This document shows, in pieces, positions 48,867 to 56,292 of a stretch of DNA of 64,000 nt. The notes beneath the pieces are model-generated. The model did not search any database, had not been told where the DNA came from, and was given only the letters and a program-made list of their open reading frames with translations. Source of the DNA: Thermotoga neapolitana DSM 4359 (GTDB lineage Bacteria; Thermotogota; Thermotogae; Thermotogales; Thermotogaceae); contig NC_011978.1 in NCBI RefSeq assembly GCF_000018945.1, positions 1,520,729-1,584,728 on the forward strand, in the 5' to 3' direction. The translations under genes and the position numbers were made by a program. The stretch's first letter is position 1, and every line of letters begins with the position of its first letter.

Positions 48867-48892
48867 TTGAGATTTTTTTCACAAAAACTCAA
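48867..48892 (+). promoter_or_regulatory. Leader hairpin touching the tusA ribosome binding site
   Basis: TTGAG (48867-48871) and CTCAA (48888-48892) extend into T5/A5 arms, giving a ten-pair stem with one bulge. The GGGGAGG ribosome binding site begins at the next base, so folding could modulate translation or act as a transcript-stability element. Confidence 0.4.
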
Positions 48893-48907
48893 GGGGAGGT
48901 GTGCAGT

Positions 48908-49147
48908 ATGGCGAAGTACCAGGTCACCAAGACTTTGGATGTGAGAGGAGAGGTTTGTCCAGTGCCTGATGTTGAAACCAAAAGGGCTCTGCAGAACATG
49001 AAGCCAGGAGAAATCCTTGAAGTGTGGATCGACTATCCAATGTCGAAAGAAAGAATCCCGGAAACTGTCAAAAAACTTGGCCACGAAGTCCTGGAAATCG
49101 AAGAAGTGGGTCCGAGCGAATGGAAGATCTACATCAAAGTGAAATAA
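48908..49147 (+). CDS. tusA: TusA/SirA-family sulfur carrier
   Basis: A 79-residue cytosolic sulfur-transfer protein. DVRGEVCPVPDVETKRAL near residues 11-28 gives the persulfide-carrying cysteine (Cys17) in the conserved CPxP motif, followed by PGEILEVWIDYP. I recall the homologue TM0983 as an NMR structure. ATG 48908 follows GGGGAGGTGTGCAGT; the frame's earlier GTG lies inside that site. It heads a five-gene operon with a YeeE/TsuA transporter and DsrE, DsrF and DsrH, so it probably accepts sulfane sulfur from imported thiosulfate or from a rhodanese and hands it to the DsrEFH complex or to thiolation enzymes. Confidence 0.94.
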   Translation: MAKYQVTKTLDVRGEVCPVPDVETKRALQNMKPGEILEVWIDYPMSKERIPETVKKLGHEVLEIEEVGPSEWKIYIKVK

Positions 49148-49162
49148 GGAGGTGCAGAAGTC

Positions 49163-50161
49163 ATGGTCTGGACCGGTCTACTAATCGGAGTTCTGTTCGG
49201 TGTAATCCTTCAGCGTGGCAGGATCTGCTTTAACTCCGCTTTCAGAGACGTTCTGATCTTCAAGGACAATTACTTGATGAGGCTCGCTGCGCTGACACTC
49301 GGTCTCGAATCCATCACGCTCTTGATCTTCGCTCAGGCCGGCATCATAACTCTCAACCCCAAACCCCTCAACTGGATTGGAAACATCATTGGTGGATTCA
49401 TCTTCGGAATGGGAATGGTGCTCGCTGGTGGATGTGCTTCGGGAGTGACTTACAGAACCGGCGAAGGAATGACAACAGCGTGGTTCGCAGCTCTGGCCTA
49501 CGCTCTGACGGCCCACGCTACAAAGAAGGGATTGTTCTCGGGATGGATCAAGTGGCTGAGCAACTACACGGTGACAGTTTCGAACACAAATCCCGTTTAC
49601 GCACCAAAGACAGGGCCAACTATCGCAACGGTGCTCGGTATCAGTCCATGGATCGCCTCAATTATCTTCCTTGCGCTCATGCTCTGGTACGCCTTCGGAG
49701 TGAAAAACAAGTCCCAGAGGCCTTCCAAATTGAACTGGATCGCTGCTTCTGTTCTCATAGCGATACTCGCACCCATAGCCTGGTGGGCAAGTGCGAGTAC
49801 AGGAAGAAACTATGGTCTTGGTATCACAGGGGGCTGGATAAATCTGGTTTCTGTTTACGCAAACAACGCCTCTCTGAACTGGGAAGGTGCTGAGATTCTC
49901 GGAATAATAATAGGAGCTGCCATATCTGCCATTGCAGGAAAAGAGTTCAAACTGAGAATGCCAAAGAACCCCAAAACCTACGCTCAGGTTCTTCTGGGAG
50001 GATTTCTCATGGGATTCGGTGCGGTAACAGCTGGAGGATGTAATATAGGTCATTTCCTCACCGGTGTTCCGACACTGGCCATCTCATCGATAGTAGCATC
50101 TATCTTTTTCATTCTCGGAAACTGGACAATGGCCTGGTTCCTGTTTGGAAGACAGAAATGA
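49163..50161 (+). CDS. YeeE/YedE (TsuA-type) thiosulfate or sulfur-compound transporter
   Basis: A 332-residue inner-membrane protein with about nine to ten helices. The cysteine motifs of the TsuA/YeeE family are all present: QRGRICFNSAFRD near residue 18, LAGGCASGVTYRTGEG near 92 and TAGGCNIGHFLTGVP near 294. In the characterised YeeE homologue these cysteines line the thiosulfate path. The gene lies between tusA and dsrE, matching the known yeeE-tusA (yeeD) pairing in other bacteria. Thermotoga reduces thiosulfate and sulfur, so uptake of thiosulfate for a cytosolic sulfur relay is the likely role. Start ATG 49163 follows AAGGAGGTGCAGAAGTC. Confidence 0.9.
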   Translation: MVWTGLLIGVLFGVILQRGRICFNSAFRDVLIFKDNYLMRLAALTLGLESITLLIFAQAGIITLNPKPLNWIGNIIGGFIFGMGMVLAGGCASGVTYRTGEGMTTAWFAALAYALTAHATKKGLFSGWIKWLSNYTVTVSNTNPVYAPKTGPTIATVLGISPWIASIIFLALMLWYAFGVKNKSQRPSKLNWIAASVLIAILAPIAWWASASTGRNYGLGITGGWINLVSVYANNASLNWEGAEILGIIIGAAISAIAGKEFKLRMPKNPKTYAQVLLGGFLMGFGAVTAGGCNIGHFLTGVPTLAISSIVASIFFILGNWTMAWFLFGRQK

Positions 50162-50183
50162 AACTTCAAGAGGAGGAAAAACT

Positions 50184-50540
50184 ATGAAGATAGGAATACA
50201 GGTGATGGTTCCACCCTATACATATGAAGATCTGGATACCGCTATAAAGATCGCTGAAGCCGCAATGGAAAAAGGTCATGAAGTAACACTCTTTCTCTTC
50301 GCGGATTCCGTCATTTGTACTAACAAGAACATAAAGCCAATCAAAATCGACAGAAACATTCCACAGAAACTTGTAGAACTGATGCAAAAAGGAAACTTCG
50401 AGGTTCACATATGTGGAATATGTATGGACTACAGAGGGATAACCACAGACATGATAATAGAGGGTTCGAAACCGAGCGGTCTTCCAGAACTCGCAAACCT
50501 GATTGCCACCTGCGACAGATTCATAAATCTGATGGCTTGA
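50184..50540 (+). CDS. dsrE: DsrE/TusD-like sulfurtransferase subunit
   Basis: A 118-residue protein of the DsrE family. The active cysteine region VHICGICMDYRGIT near residues 72-85 matches the TusD/DsrE sulfur-accepting cysteine. The Rossmann-like start KIGIQVMVPPYTYEDLDTA and the preceding helix fit the fold. An AAGAGGAGGAAAA site fixes ATG 50184; the longer frame overlaps the transporter. Together with the next two genes it would form a DsrEFH (TusBCD-like) heterohexamer that relays persulfide sulfur from TusA. The operon lacks DsrC and Dsr reductase genes, so use in tRNA thiolation or sulfur trafficking is more likely than sulfite reduction. Confidence 0.88.
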   Translation: MKIGIQVMVPPYTYEDLDTAIKIAEAAMEKGHEVTLFLFADSVICTNKNIKPIKIDRNIPQKLVELMQKGNFEVHICGICMDYRGITTDMIIEGSKPSGLPELANLIATCDRFINLMA

Positions 50541-50549
50541 GGTGAGATC

Positions 50550-50903
50550 ATGAAGAAACTTCTGTTTGTAGCCTATCAATCACCGGTTGGAAGTGTCTGG
50601 GTCAACGAAGCATTCAGAACTGCCTTTGGAATGTACGGAGAGGATCTGGAACCAAATGTTCTCCTAATTGAAGAGGCTTCTGTTGCGTTATCCAAAAATA
50701 CGAAGCCGGAGATGCTGGGACTACTTCCTCTCTCGATCTGTCACAAATACATCAAAAGATACGGTACCAAAGTTTACGCAGTCAAACAGCATCTCGAGAA
50801 GTACAGGGTAAAAGAACTGGACGAAAATTTCGGGGCAGAAGTGATCGACGAAGCGAATCTCCCAGAATTCTTACACAGTTTCGACTACGTTATATTCATG
50901 TGA
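50550..50903 (+). CDS. dsrF: DsrF/TusC-like sulfur-relay subunit
   Basis: A 117-residue protein of the DsrE/DsrF-like fold, beginning KKLLFVAYQSPVGSVWVNEAFRTAFG, the family's usual first strand and helix. A single cysteine lies in LLPLSICHKYIKRYG near residue 71. It starts nine bases after the dsrE stop with a TGAGGTGA site and is followed 11 bases on by the dsrH start. In TusBCD the C subunit is structural and lacks a strictly conserved active cysteine, which fits. It probably forms the middle layer of the complex with the flanking gene products. Confidence 0.85.
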   Translation: MKKLLFVAYQSPVGSVWVNEAFRTAFGMYGEDLEPNVLLIEEASVALSKNTKPEMLGLLPLSICHKYIKRYGTKVYAVKQHLEKYRVKELDENFGAEVIDEANLPEFLHSFDYVIFM

Positions 50904-50914
50904 GGTGATAGGAG

Positions 50915-51178
50915 ATGGCACTCGTACTCGTTAAGTACGGAACGGATCACCCAGTGGAAAAACTCAAAATAAGATCTGCAAAGGCAGAAGATAAGATAGT
51001 TCTCATACAAAACGGTGTCTTCTGGGCTCTGGAAGAACTCGAAACACCAGCAAAGGTCTACGCAATCAAGGACGATTTTCTTGCGAGAGGATATTCCGAA
51101 GAGGATTCAAAAGTTCCACTGATCACTTACAGTGAATTCATAGATCTTCTGGAGGGTGAAGAGAAATTCATCGGCTGA
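50915..51178 (+). CDS. dsrH: DsrH/TusB-like sulfur-relay subunit
   Basis: An 87-residue protein with the DsrH fold signature DKIVLIQNGVFWALEEL near residues 26-42 and the C-terminal YSEFIDLLEG. I recall the T. maritima homologue TM0979 as a solved DsrH structure. It contains no cysteine at all, so it cannot carry persulfide as some DsrH proteins are proposed to do; here it must be structural within DsrEFH. It starts after GAGGTGATAGGAG, and the operon appears to end with the terminator at 51225. Confidence 0.88.
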   Translation: MALVLVKYGTDHPVEKLKIRSAKAEDKIVLIQNGVFWALEELETPAKVYAIKDDFLARGYSEEDSKVPLITYSEFIDLLEGEEKFIG

Positions 51179-51224
51179 TGAGATTTAGATGTGATAAAAT
51201 AAGAATACGCTAAGTCAACAGCAG

Positions 51225-51247
51225 GCCGCGGCTCGTCCGCGGCTTTT
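51225..51247 (+). terminator. Terminator or attenuator between sulfur operon and HTH-TusA regulator
   Basis: GCCGCGG (51225-51231), loop CTCGT, CCGCGGC (51237-51243), TTTT. It lies 47 bases after dsrH and 18 before the regulator's ATG, so it can end the operon or attenuate read-through into the regulator gene. A GATAAAAT string at 51193-51200 might be a -10 box for a separate transcript. Confidence 0.85.
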
Positions 51248-51264
51248 GCAGAAGGTGGTAACCC

Positions 51265-51819
51265 ATGGGACAGCGCGGAAGCGTTTTGACACTCTTTAAA
51301 ACCTTATCGAATCAGACACGACTCGACATCCTGATGCTTTTGAGAGACAGTTGTCTCACCGCTTCAGAAGTGGCGGAGAAGCTGAAGATCAATCCCTCAA
51401 CCGCTTACAGGTATTTGAACCAGATGGTTAAAGCGGGGATCCTCAAAGTCGTAAAGACACCCGAGGGTGACAGGTACGATTTTTCTTCTGTTCAGGTGTT
51501 CAGGATGCTCGAAGCAGCGGTGGAATTGCTCCACGAGAACGAAAAAGAAAAGAAAATTTCCAGTATCATCTCAGTAGAAGAGTCGCCTGGGTCGAAGAAA
51601 TTTCTCGATATGCGGGGACAAATATGTCCCGTTCCAGAGATCACGACCAGAAAAGAACTGGAAAAACTCCAGCCTGGAGAAACCCTGATCGTGATGTGCG
51701 ACTATCCACTCTCGGGAGAGAGGATCACAAGTTTCTCTCTGAGGGAAGGCTATGAAGTGGCCACTGAACAGATCGGACCCGTAACCAAGATCTACATAAA
51801 GAAACCGCAATCTCTTTAA
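51265..51819 (+). CDS. Fusion of an ArsR-like HTH regulator with a TusA sulfur-carrier domain
   Basis: A 184-residue two-domain protein. Residues 1-85 form a winged helix of the ArsR type (LFKTLSNQTRLDILMLL; recognition region ASEVAEKLKINPSTAYRYLNQ). A charged linker leads to residues 112-184, a complete TusA domain with DMRGQICPVPEITTRKEL and Cys121 in CPVP, then PGETLIVMCDYP. It follows the tusA-tsuA-dsrEFH operon. The obvious model is a regulator whose DNA binding depends on persulfidation of, or sulfur transfer to, its own TusA domain. Both domains are intact and in one frame. That regulatory logic is inferred; the domain fusion is directly visible. Confidence 0.9.
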   Translation: MGQRGSVLTLFKTLSNQTRLDILMLLRDSCLTASEVAEKLKINPSTAYRYLNQMVKAGILKVVKTPEGDRYDFSSVQVFRMLEAAVELLHENEKEKKISSIISVEESPGSKKFLDMRGQICPVPEITTRKELEKLQPGETLIVMCDYPLSGERITSFSLREGYEVATEQIGPVTKIYIKKPQSL

Positions 51820-52090
51820 AAATTGAAAAGGATGGGAAAGAGAAGAGTGAAAATCACAAAAGTGACCAGAACGTGAAGGTAGAGCGTGTTGAGAACGAGT
51901 TGCATGTCTTTTTGATTCCTCTCACTTATGAACAGCGGCATTATAAACGGTGGCGGAAGAACCATAAGGGTGATCAGAGTTCGCTCAAATCCTCTGTCAA
52001 GATGCAACACCCTCACAAACAGAATCTCACCGATCGCGACGGCAAGAGTAAGTGTAATCATCGTTCTGACGCTTGTGAGGCTGTAAAATC
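51816..52090 (-). pseudogene. C-terminal fragment of an AEC-type (auxin efflux carrier family) transporter
   Basis: About 90 residues of membrane protein in one frame, including SVRTMITLTLAVAIGE and the end segments LVTFVIFTLLFPILF. The pattern resembles the last two or three helices of PF03547 membrane transporters. Upstream of about 52090 the frame hits a stop and the homology ends, so the N-terminal three quarters of the gene is gone. The fragment is convergent with the HTH-TusA gene and overlaps its stop by a few bases. Confidence 0.6.
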
Positions 52091-52651
52091 AAACACGTTT
52101 TCTCATCACCAAGTGTGTGGGTCTGGCATAGCGAGGTGCCAAAACGAACTTAAGCAAGGACTACCGAACAACAAGGGTGTTGTGAGAAGAAAATGCTATG
52201 AGTTTTTGCGCGGTGGGCAAGGAGACAAGCGTATCAAAGCCATAGACTCGGACTGGAAGATCATCTCAGCCCTTCAACGATTTTTTTGAAGCGTACTCGA
52301 CCAGAGTATTGAATGACGTTCATTTCTTTCTGGAGATGGTATTGCGGTTTTAACCATCTCAAGAATCGGCCATTTCGCTGCCAGGTTTTTGGTTTGAGTG
52401 TTTAAGTTATGTTGATTATTACTGCTGATCTGATTTTTGATTAGTGCCACTTTTAATGCCTTGACCACAGTTTATCATCTTTTTCTCGAGATTCTCAACG
52501 TCATGAAAAATACTCTTGATCCGGTCAGAAAGTTAGATTATAATTTCAAGCAGAAGAAAGCTGATTTGTATCGAGTCGCTCTTCACGCAAAACTTTGCTG
52601 GACCGTTCACGTGAAAATTCTCGGCGATTCTTTGAAAGGGGGTTGTGTCGA
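52091..52651. other. Gene-poor scar region
   Basis: About 560 bases lie between the broken transporter and the next start codon. A frame fragment on the plus strand ending near 52289 (GGQGDKRIKAIDSDWKII) and one on the minus strand (52468-52274) are too short and unlike known families to call. The base composition becomes A+T rich toward 52600. I take it as debris of rearrangement plus the promoter of the gene at 52652. Confidence 0.5.
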
Positions 52652-54001
52652 GTGGTTACGGGATTCCAGTTTATCCTTGTAGCGATTGCTTTCCTGGCAC
52701 TCGGGGTCTCAGTGGGTTTATTCGTAAGTACAATGAGAATGAGAAGAAAACGTACTGTAGATCCTAAAAAATCGGCAGCGGAAGAATCGTCGATGGGTAT
52801 GAGCAATACTACGGAAAAAACACTCAGTTCGTCAAAGGAGCCAGAGAAGGTTGAGAAAGTGATCATAGAAGATGAGTTCAATTCACCAGTACTACAGATT
52901 GAACCATACACTGGTGATTATGTTGGGAGATGGGAGAAAGTAGAATTACCGCAAAAGGTCCTCTCGAAACTGTCTGCAGCGTTCTCGAGCATGCCATTGC
53001 TGCTTTTCAGCGTTCCTCTATCCTCACCTCGAGTCTACCTGGTGAGATTCAGTCAGCCTTTTGATCATCTCATGCGCTCGAATGGGGTTTATAAAGCTGT
53101 AGCACTTAGACCAGATGGTACGATCACAGGGCTTCCCAACGTTTTGTCTCCCGGGTTTTACAGATTCTTAGGTTCGGCAGCAACGGTCTGGGCTATACTG
53201 GCGGTGATAACGAGACAGAAATATTTGCACGATATCGAGCAAAGGTTGAAGAAAATCGAAGAGGGTGTTGCTGACATAAAGGAATTTCTTGAAAAAGAGC
53301 GGGATACCGGAATTCAGGGTAATCTGCTTTACTTGAAACAGGTATACGAGGCTTTGAAGAACGGAGATCTTTCAGAGTACGATATCAATAGTTTCAATAG
53401 CCAACTTGAATCCATAGAAAGGCAATGTCAGCAGGCCGTCTTACATTATCAAATCGATATGGAAAACTGCTTCAAGAAATTGGAAGAATTCGAGATTGGC
53501 GCTTGGATTGGAAAGGGACTAAAGAAGCAAGGAGAAGAATTCAGGAAGGTCTTGAACAGTTTTTTCCACTATTCTAAGTATCTTTTGTTGGTCTTTCAAG
53601 AAAGGTTAGTCACGATTTATCTTAAGACATTCTTACCAGTTGGTAAATCGATCTTGAGGGTTAGAATCAATGACCTGAAGGAATCACTGAGATTTTTGGA
53701 AAGAACAAGAAAGATCGAAGAATTCATAGAGCAAAGTTTAGACAGAATTGAAGAGTTTTGGGCATTGTTCACAAGCGAAAAAACGGAAAACCAGATTAAA
53801 AGGTCATTAAGACAGGACGTCAGAAGGAATTTGCGCGAACTTGAAGAAATGAGAGAAAGGCTGTACGAATCCTTAGCTAATTTTGAGGAACGGTTGAACC
53901 AGCTTGAGGCGGAAAAACAGGTAAACTTGGTTGTTTTCATGGACCAAGACCACAAGCAGATAAAAGAAGTGCGTATGATTCCCGCCGGCGGTTCAGCATA
54001 G
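52652..54001 (+). CDS. Membrane-anchored helical protein, unknown function
   Basis: A 449-residue protein starting at GTG 52652, nine bases after AAAGGGGG; the open frame extends upstream without a ribosome binding site. One N-terminal membrane helix (FQFILVAIAFLALGVSVGLFV) is followed by a basic MRRKR stop-transfer and a low-complexity linker. A small mixed domain (about 85-170) then leads to a second hydrophobic segment (GSAATVWAILAVITR, about 175-190) and long charged helices with coiled-coil character to the end. No known family or catalytic motif was found. Its position among truncated genes suggests an accessory or defence-related origin, but there is no direct evidence of function. Confidence 0.6.
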   Translation: MVTGFQFILVAIAFLALGVSVGLFVSTMRMRRKRTVDPKKSAAEESSMGMSNTTEKTLSSSKEPEKVEKVIIEDEFNSPVLQIEPYTGDYVGRWEKVELPQKVLSKLSAAFSSMPLLLFSVPLSSPRVYLVRFSQPFDHLMRSNGVYKAVALRPDGTITGLPNVLSPGFYRFLGSAATVWAILAVITRQKYLHDIEQRLKKIEEGVADIKEFLEKERDTGIQGNLLYLKQVYEALKNGDLSEYDINSFNSQLESIERQCQQAVLHYQIDMENCFKKLEEFEIGAWIGKGLKKQGEEFRKVLNSFFHYSKYLLLVFQERLVTIYLKTFLPVGKSILRVRINDLKESLRFLERTRKIEEFIEQSLDRIEEFWALFTSEKTENQIKRSLRQDVRRNLRELEEMRERLYESLANFEERLNQLEAEKQVNLVVFMDQDHKQIKEVRMIPAGGSA

Positions 54002-54066
54002 GTAGGATAGTTGAACAACGATCGCTGCTGTGTGGGCTTCAAAAGATGAGCCCAGGGTTGTCTGTC

Positions 54067-54420
54067 TCAACTTCTAATCCTGTCCAGGTCGGCGCGCATG
54101 AATAGCAGTAGGTAATAAACCGGCTCGTCACGGCCTTCAACGTAGATCCAGCGGGACATCTTCAAAAATTCTTCGGCGTCGATCAGGTTCTGCACGTGTT
54201 CCGCTTCCTGCCGGGTGCAGGGTTCTATGACCTGCTCGATCCTGGAAATCTTTGCATCCTTCAAACTGTTGAAGAACAGTTTGGCGAGGGATTTTGTCAA
54301 ATCTTCGTTTTCGAACGATTTTGAAACCTCAGGATGGAAGTAGGACTTTTCCACCACGATGGGGCCTTCGTCGACGTACCTGAGCCGCCACCCCAGTACG
54401 GTTGAAGGACCAGACCAAAA
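54067..54420 (-). pseudogene. GntR-family regulator remnant (UTRA domain only)
   Basis: About 115 residues on the minus strand match the C-terminal ligand-binding UTRA domain of GntR/HutC-type regulators ([20 protein letters not shown], and YVEGRDEPVYYLLLFMRAD at the end). The DNA-binding N-terminus is missing. The sequence fuses near 54415 to an oppositely oriented chemoreceptor fragment, so the join is a rearrangement breakpoint. UTRA alone cannot bind DNA, so the gene is almost certainly dead. Confidence 0.7.
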
Positions 54421-54747
54421 CTGCCAGGCTGTGTCTGCAACAGGTTGTTGCAACTGTATCGAGTATTGCCGAACAGACGAATTTACTTGCCCTCAATGCC
54501 GCCATAGAAGCTGCAAGGAGTGGAGAAGCCGGAAGAGGTTTTGCAGTGGTTGCTGATGAAATCAGAAAGCTTGCCGAAGAGAGTCGAAGCTCCTCTTCAA
54601 AGATAGCAGAATATCTATCGACCATAAACACGGGTATTCGACGATACAGAATTTCTTCTCCCAGTTGAAGGTTGTTCTCGATAGTGTGAACGAAACCATA
54701 AATCTACTTTCGATGATTAAGGAAAACTTCGAGGACATGGTGCTGTG
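54415..54747 (+). pseudogene. Chemoreceptor (MCP) C-terminal remnant with frameshift
   Basis: The highly conserved MCP signalling tip is present: [20 protein letters not shown], then [19 protein letters not shown]. The sensory and HAMP regions are absent. Near 54625 the frame breaks; one frame over it continues to the natural end [19 protein letters not shown] at 54747. A strong terminator follows. This is the 3' end of a former chemoreceptor gene, cut at about 54415. Confidence 0.85.
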
Positions 54748-54773
54748 AATCTGCGGAAAAACCCACAATACGG

Positions 54774-54795
54774 GGAGCCTCTGGCTCCTCTTTTT
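54774..54795. terminator. Terminator between MCP remnant and GGDEF gene
   Basis: GGAGCC (54774-54779), TCT, GGCTCC (54783-54788), then TCTTTTTC. It serves the MCP remnant and, in reverse, may help end the convergent diguanylate cyclase transcript. Confidence 0.85.
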
Positions 54796-54796
54796 C

Positions 54797-56047
54797 TTAA
54801 TCACAACAGGACTTTTTCTCTCTCTTCATTCCATACATCTCTTCGTCCGCTTTTTGAAGGAATTTCAAATAGTTGTCACCTGGATTGAGTTCAGCCACAC
54901 CGTAGCTGATATCGACATCCACTCCCAGTTCATTCGAGTTTCTGATTTTCTCCCTTATCCTCGAAGCGACCCGTTCTGCTTGTTGTTTGCTGGTGTTGTA
55001 AAGGACAACTAAAAATTCATCCCCACCGTAGCGCACTGCAAAATCCGAAGAGCGAATCGAATCGCTAATACATCTTGCAACGAATTTGAGCACCTTATCT
55101 CCGGTTAAATGTCCGTATGTGTCGTTGATCTGTTTGAAATCGTCAACATCGATCATTATGAAAGACAGCGGAACGTTCTGGAACTGCGCTTTTCGAACTT
55201 GATCCTGAATCCACTCGTTGAAAAACGCCCTGTTGAAGAGCCCTGTTAAACTATCGCGATGAGCGATTTCCTTGAGTTTTTCTTTTTCTTCGTGAAGTTC
55301 AAACAATAGAGCTCGAACAGGATTCGCCAAAGCGTTCACTATCATTCCCCTCAAAATCACCATGTACGAGAGAAATCTGAAAACATGTCCCAGGAAATTG
55401 AAAAAACCATAGACATCTGAATACAGTGTGAAAGAGAGCTCTCCAAAGATCGTGAGAATTACTGCAGCTACGAGAGGTTTTCGGAATGTAGAGATCGAGA
55501 TATCTTTACTTCTGAGCGTTCGAACAAGCACCGCAAGTAGAACAAAAATTATGATGTACTCCATTGATATTTTGAACTCTGTTAAACCGAAACCTTCGAT
55601 GAAACAGTCTGGGAAAACTCCAGTCCAGATGGATGTGATCAGAAATGTGGTCAGAGGGCCGAACAGAAAAAACAATGTTCTCTCGCTGAGCTTAGGAAAA
55701 TACAGGATCAGAACAAAACCGAGTGTTTCAAGCAATCTTCCTGCGATCCAAAACTGGGTGGGCTGGTTTGACGTCCAGTTTGGAAAAACTCCCATACCCT
55801 TATACGCAAGCGTATGAAGGAAGTCGACAATTGCAACGAATATATAAACGATTCCAAACTTTATGAAGATTCTGTTTTGATTGAATCCACGTGTGGCATA
55901 CGCTATTAAACCAATCGACAGACCGGTAAATATCGCAAAGAACTCTATTACTGTATGATAAAGCAGGTAGTTTATCCTTGAGAGAAAAAACAGCGCAGCG
56001 AGAACTGGTATGTAAATGAAAATGAATCTTTTGGTGATCGCTTTCAA
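54797..56047 (-). CDS. MASE3-GGDEF membrane diguanylate cyclase
   Basis: A 416-residue inner-membrane enzyme that would make cyclic di-GMP from two GTP. Residues about 1-235 contain seven or eight helices of the MASE3 sensory type (HTVIEFFAIFTGLSIGLIAYA; FLHTLAYKGMGVFP; TQFWIAGRLLE). The GGDEF domain follows a short coiled coil (HEEKEKLKEIAHRDSLTGLFNR). The active site RYGGDEF lies near residue 337, and the inhibitory I-site RSSD sits five residues before it, so product feedback is expected. The frame reaches GTG 56065, but GGAGGGG points to TTG 56047. It lies beside a broken chemoreceptor gene. The signal sensed is unknown. Confidence 0.9.
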   Translation of the reverse strand: MKAITKRFIFIYIPVLAALFFLSRINYLLYHTVIEFFAIFTGLSIGLIAYATRGFNQNRIFIKFGIVYIFVAIVDFLHTLAYKGMGVFPNWTSNQPTQFWIAGRLLETLGFVLILYFPKLSERTLFFLFGPLTTFLITSIWTGVFPDCFIEGFGLTEFKISMEYIIIFVLLAVLVRTLRSKDISISTFRKPLVAAVILTIFGELSFTLYSDVYGFFNFLGHVFRFLSYMVILRGMIVNALANPVRALLFELHEEKEKLKEIAHRDSLTGLFNRAFFNEWIQDQVRKAQFQNVPLSFIMIDVDDFKQINDTYGHLTGDKVLKFVARCISDSIRSSDFAVRYGGDEFLVVLYNTSKQQAERVASRIREKIRNSNELGVDVDISYGVAELNPGDNYLKFLQKADEEMYGMKREKKSCCD

Positions 56048-56160
56048 AGCCAATCCCCTCCACACAAAAGTGAATCACAGGAAATTATATCATGGTGAGA
56101 GGACCGCATGTACCTGCTTTTTTCACTCCAGAATTAAACGGTAGATGTTTCTCAAATCGC

Positions 56161-56190
56161 GGTGTCGTAAAATTGACATTTTACGACACC
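56161..56190. repeat. Perfect 13-bp inverted repeat upstream of a broken ATPase gene
   Basis: GGTGTCGTAAAAT (56161-56173), spacer TGAC, ATTTTACGACACC (56178-56190). Every base pairs. It lies about 100 bases before the ATPase start, is not followed by a T-run and so is not a terminator for the plus strand. Confidence 0.95.
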
Positions 56191-56221
56191 AAAGTCTTCC
56201 TCCCAAAAATATAAATCTGAA

Positions 56222-56245
56222 TTTACTAAATTCACATTTAGCAAA
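56222..56245. promoter_or_regulatory. Second inverted repeat next to a -10 box of the broken ATPase gene
   Basis: TTTACTAAA (56222-56230), TTCACA, TTTAGCAAA (56237-56245) pair with one mismatch. A TATAAT box follows at 56254-56259, so the repeat overlaps the -35 region and is a good operator candidate. Confidence 0.6.
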
Positions 56246-56292
56246 TCATCATTTATAATTTTTATTGTAAGGAATCTCAAGGGGGAATGGGC

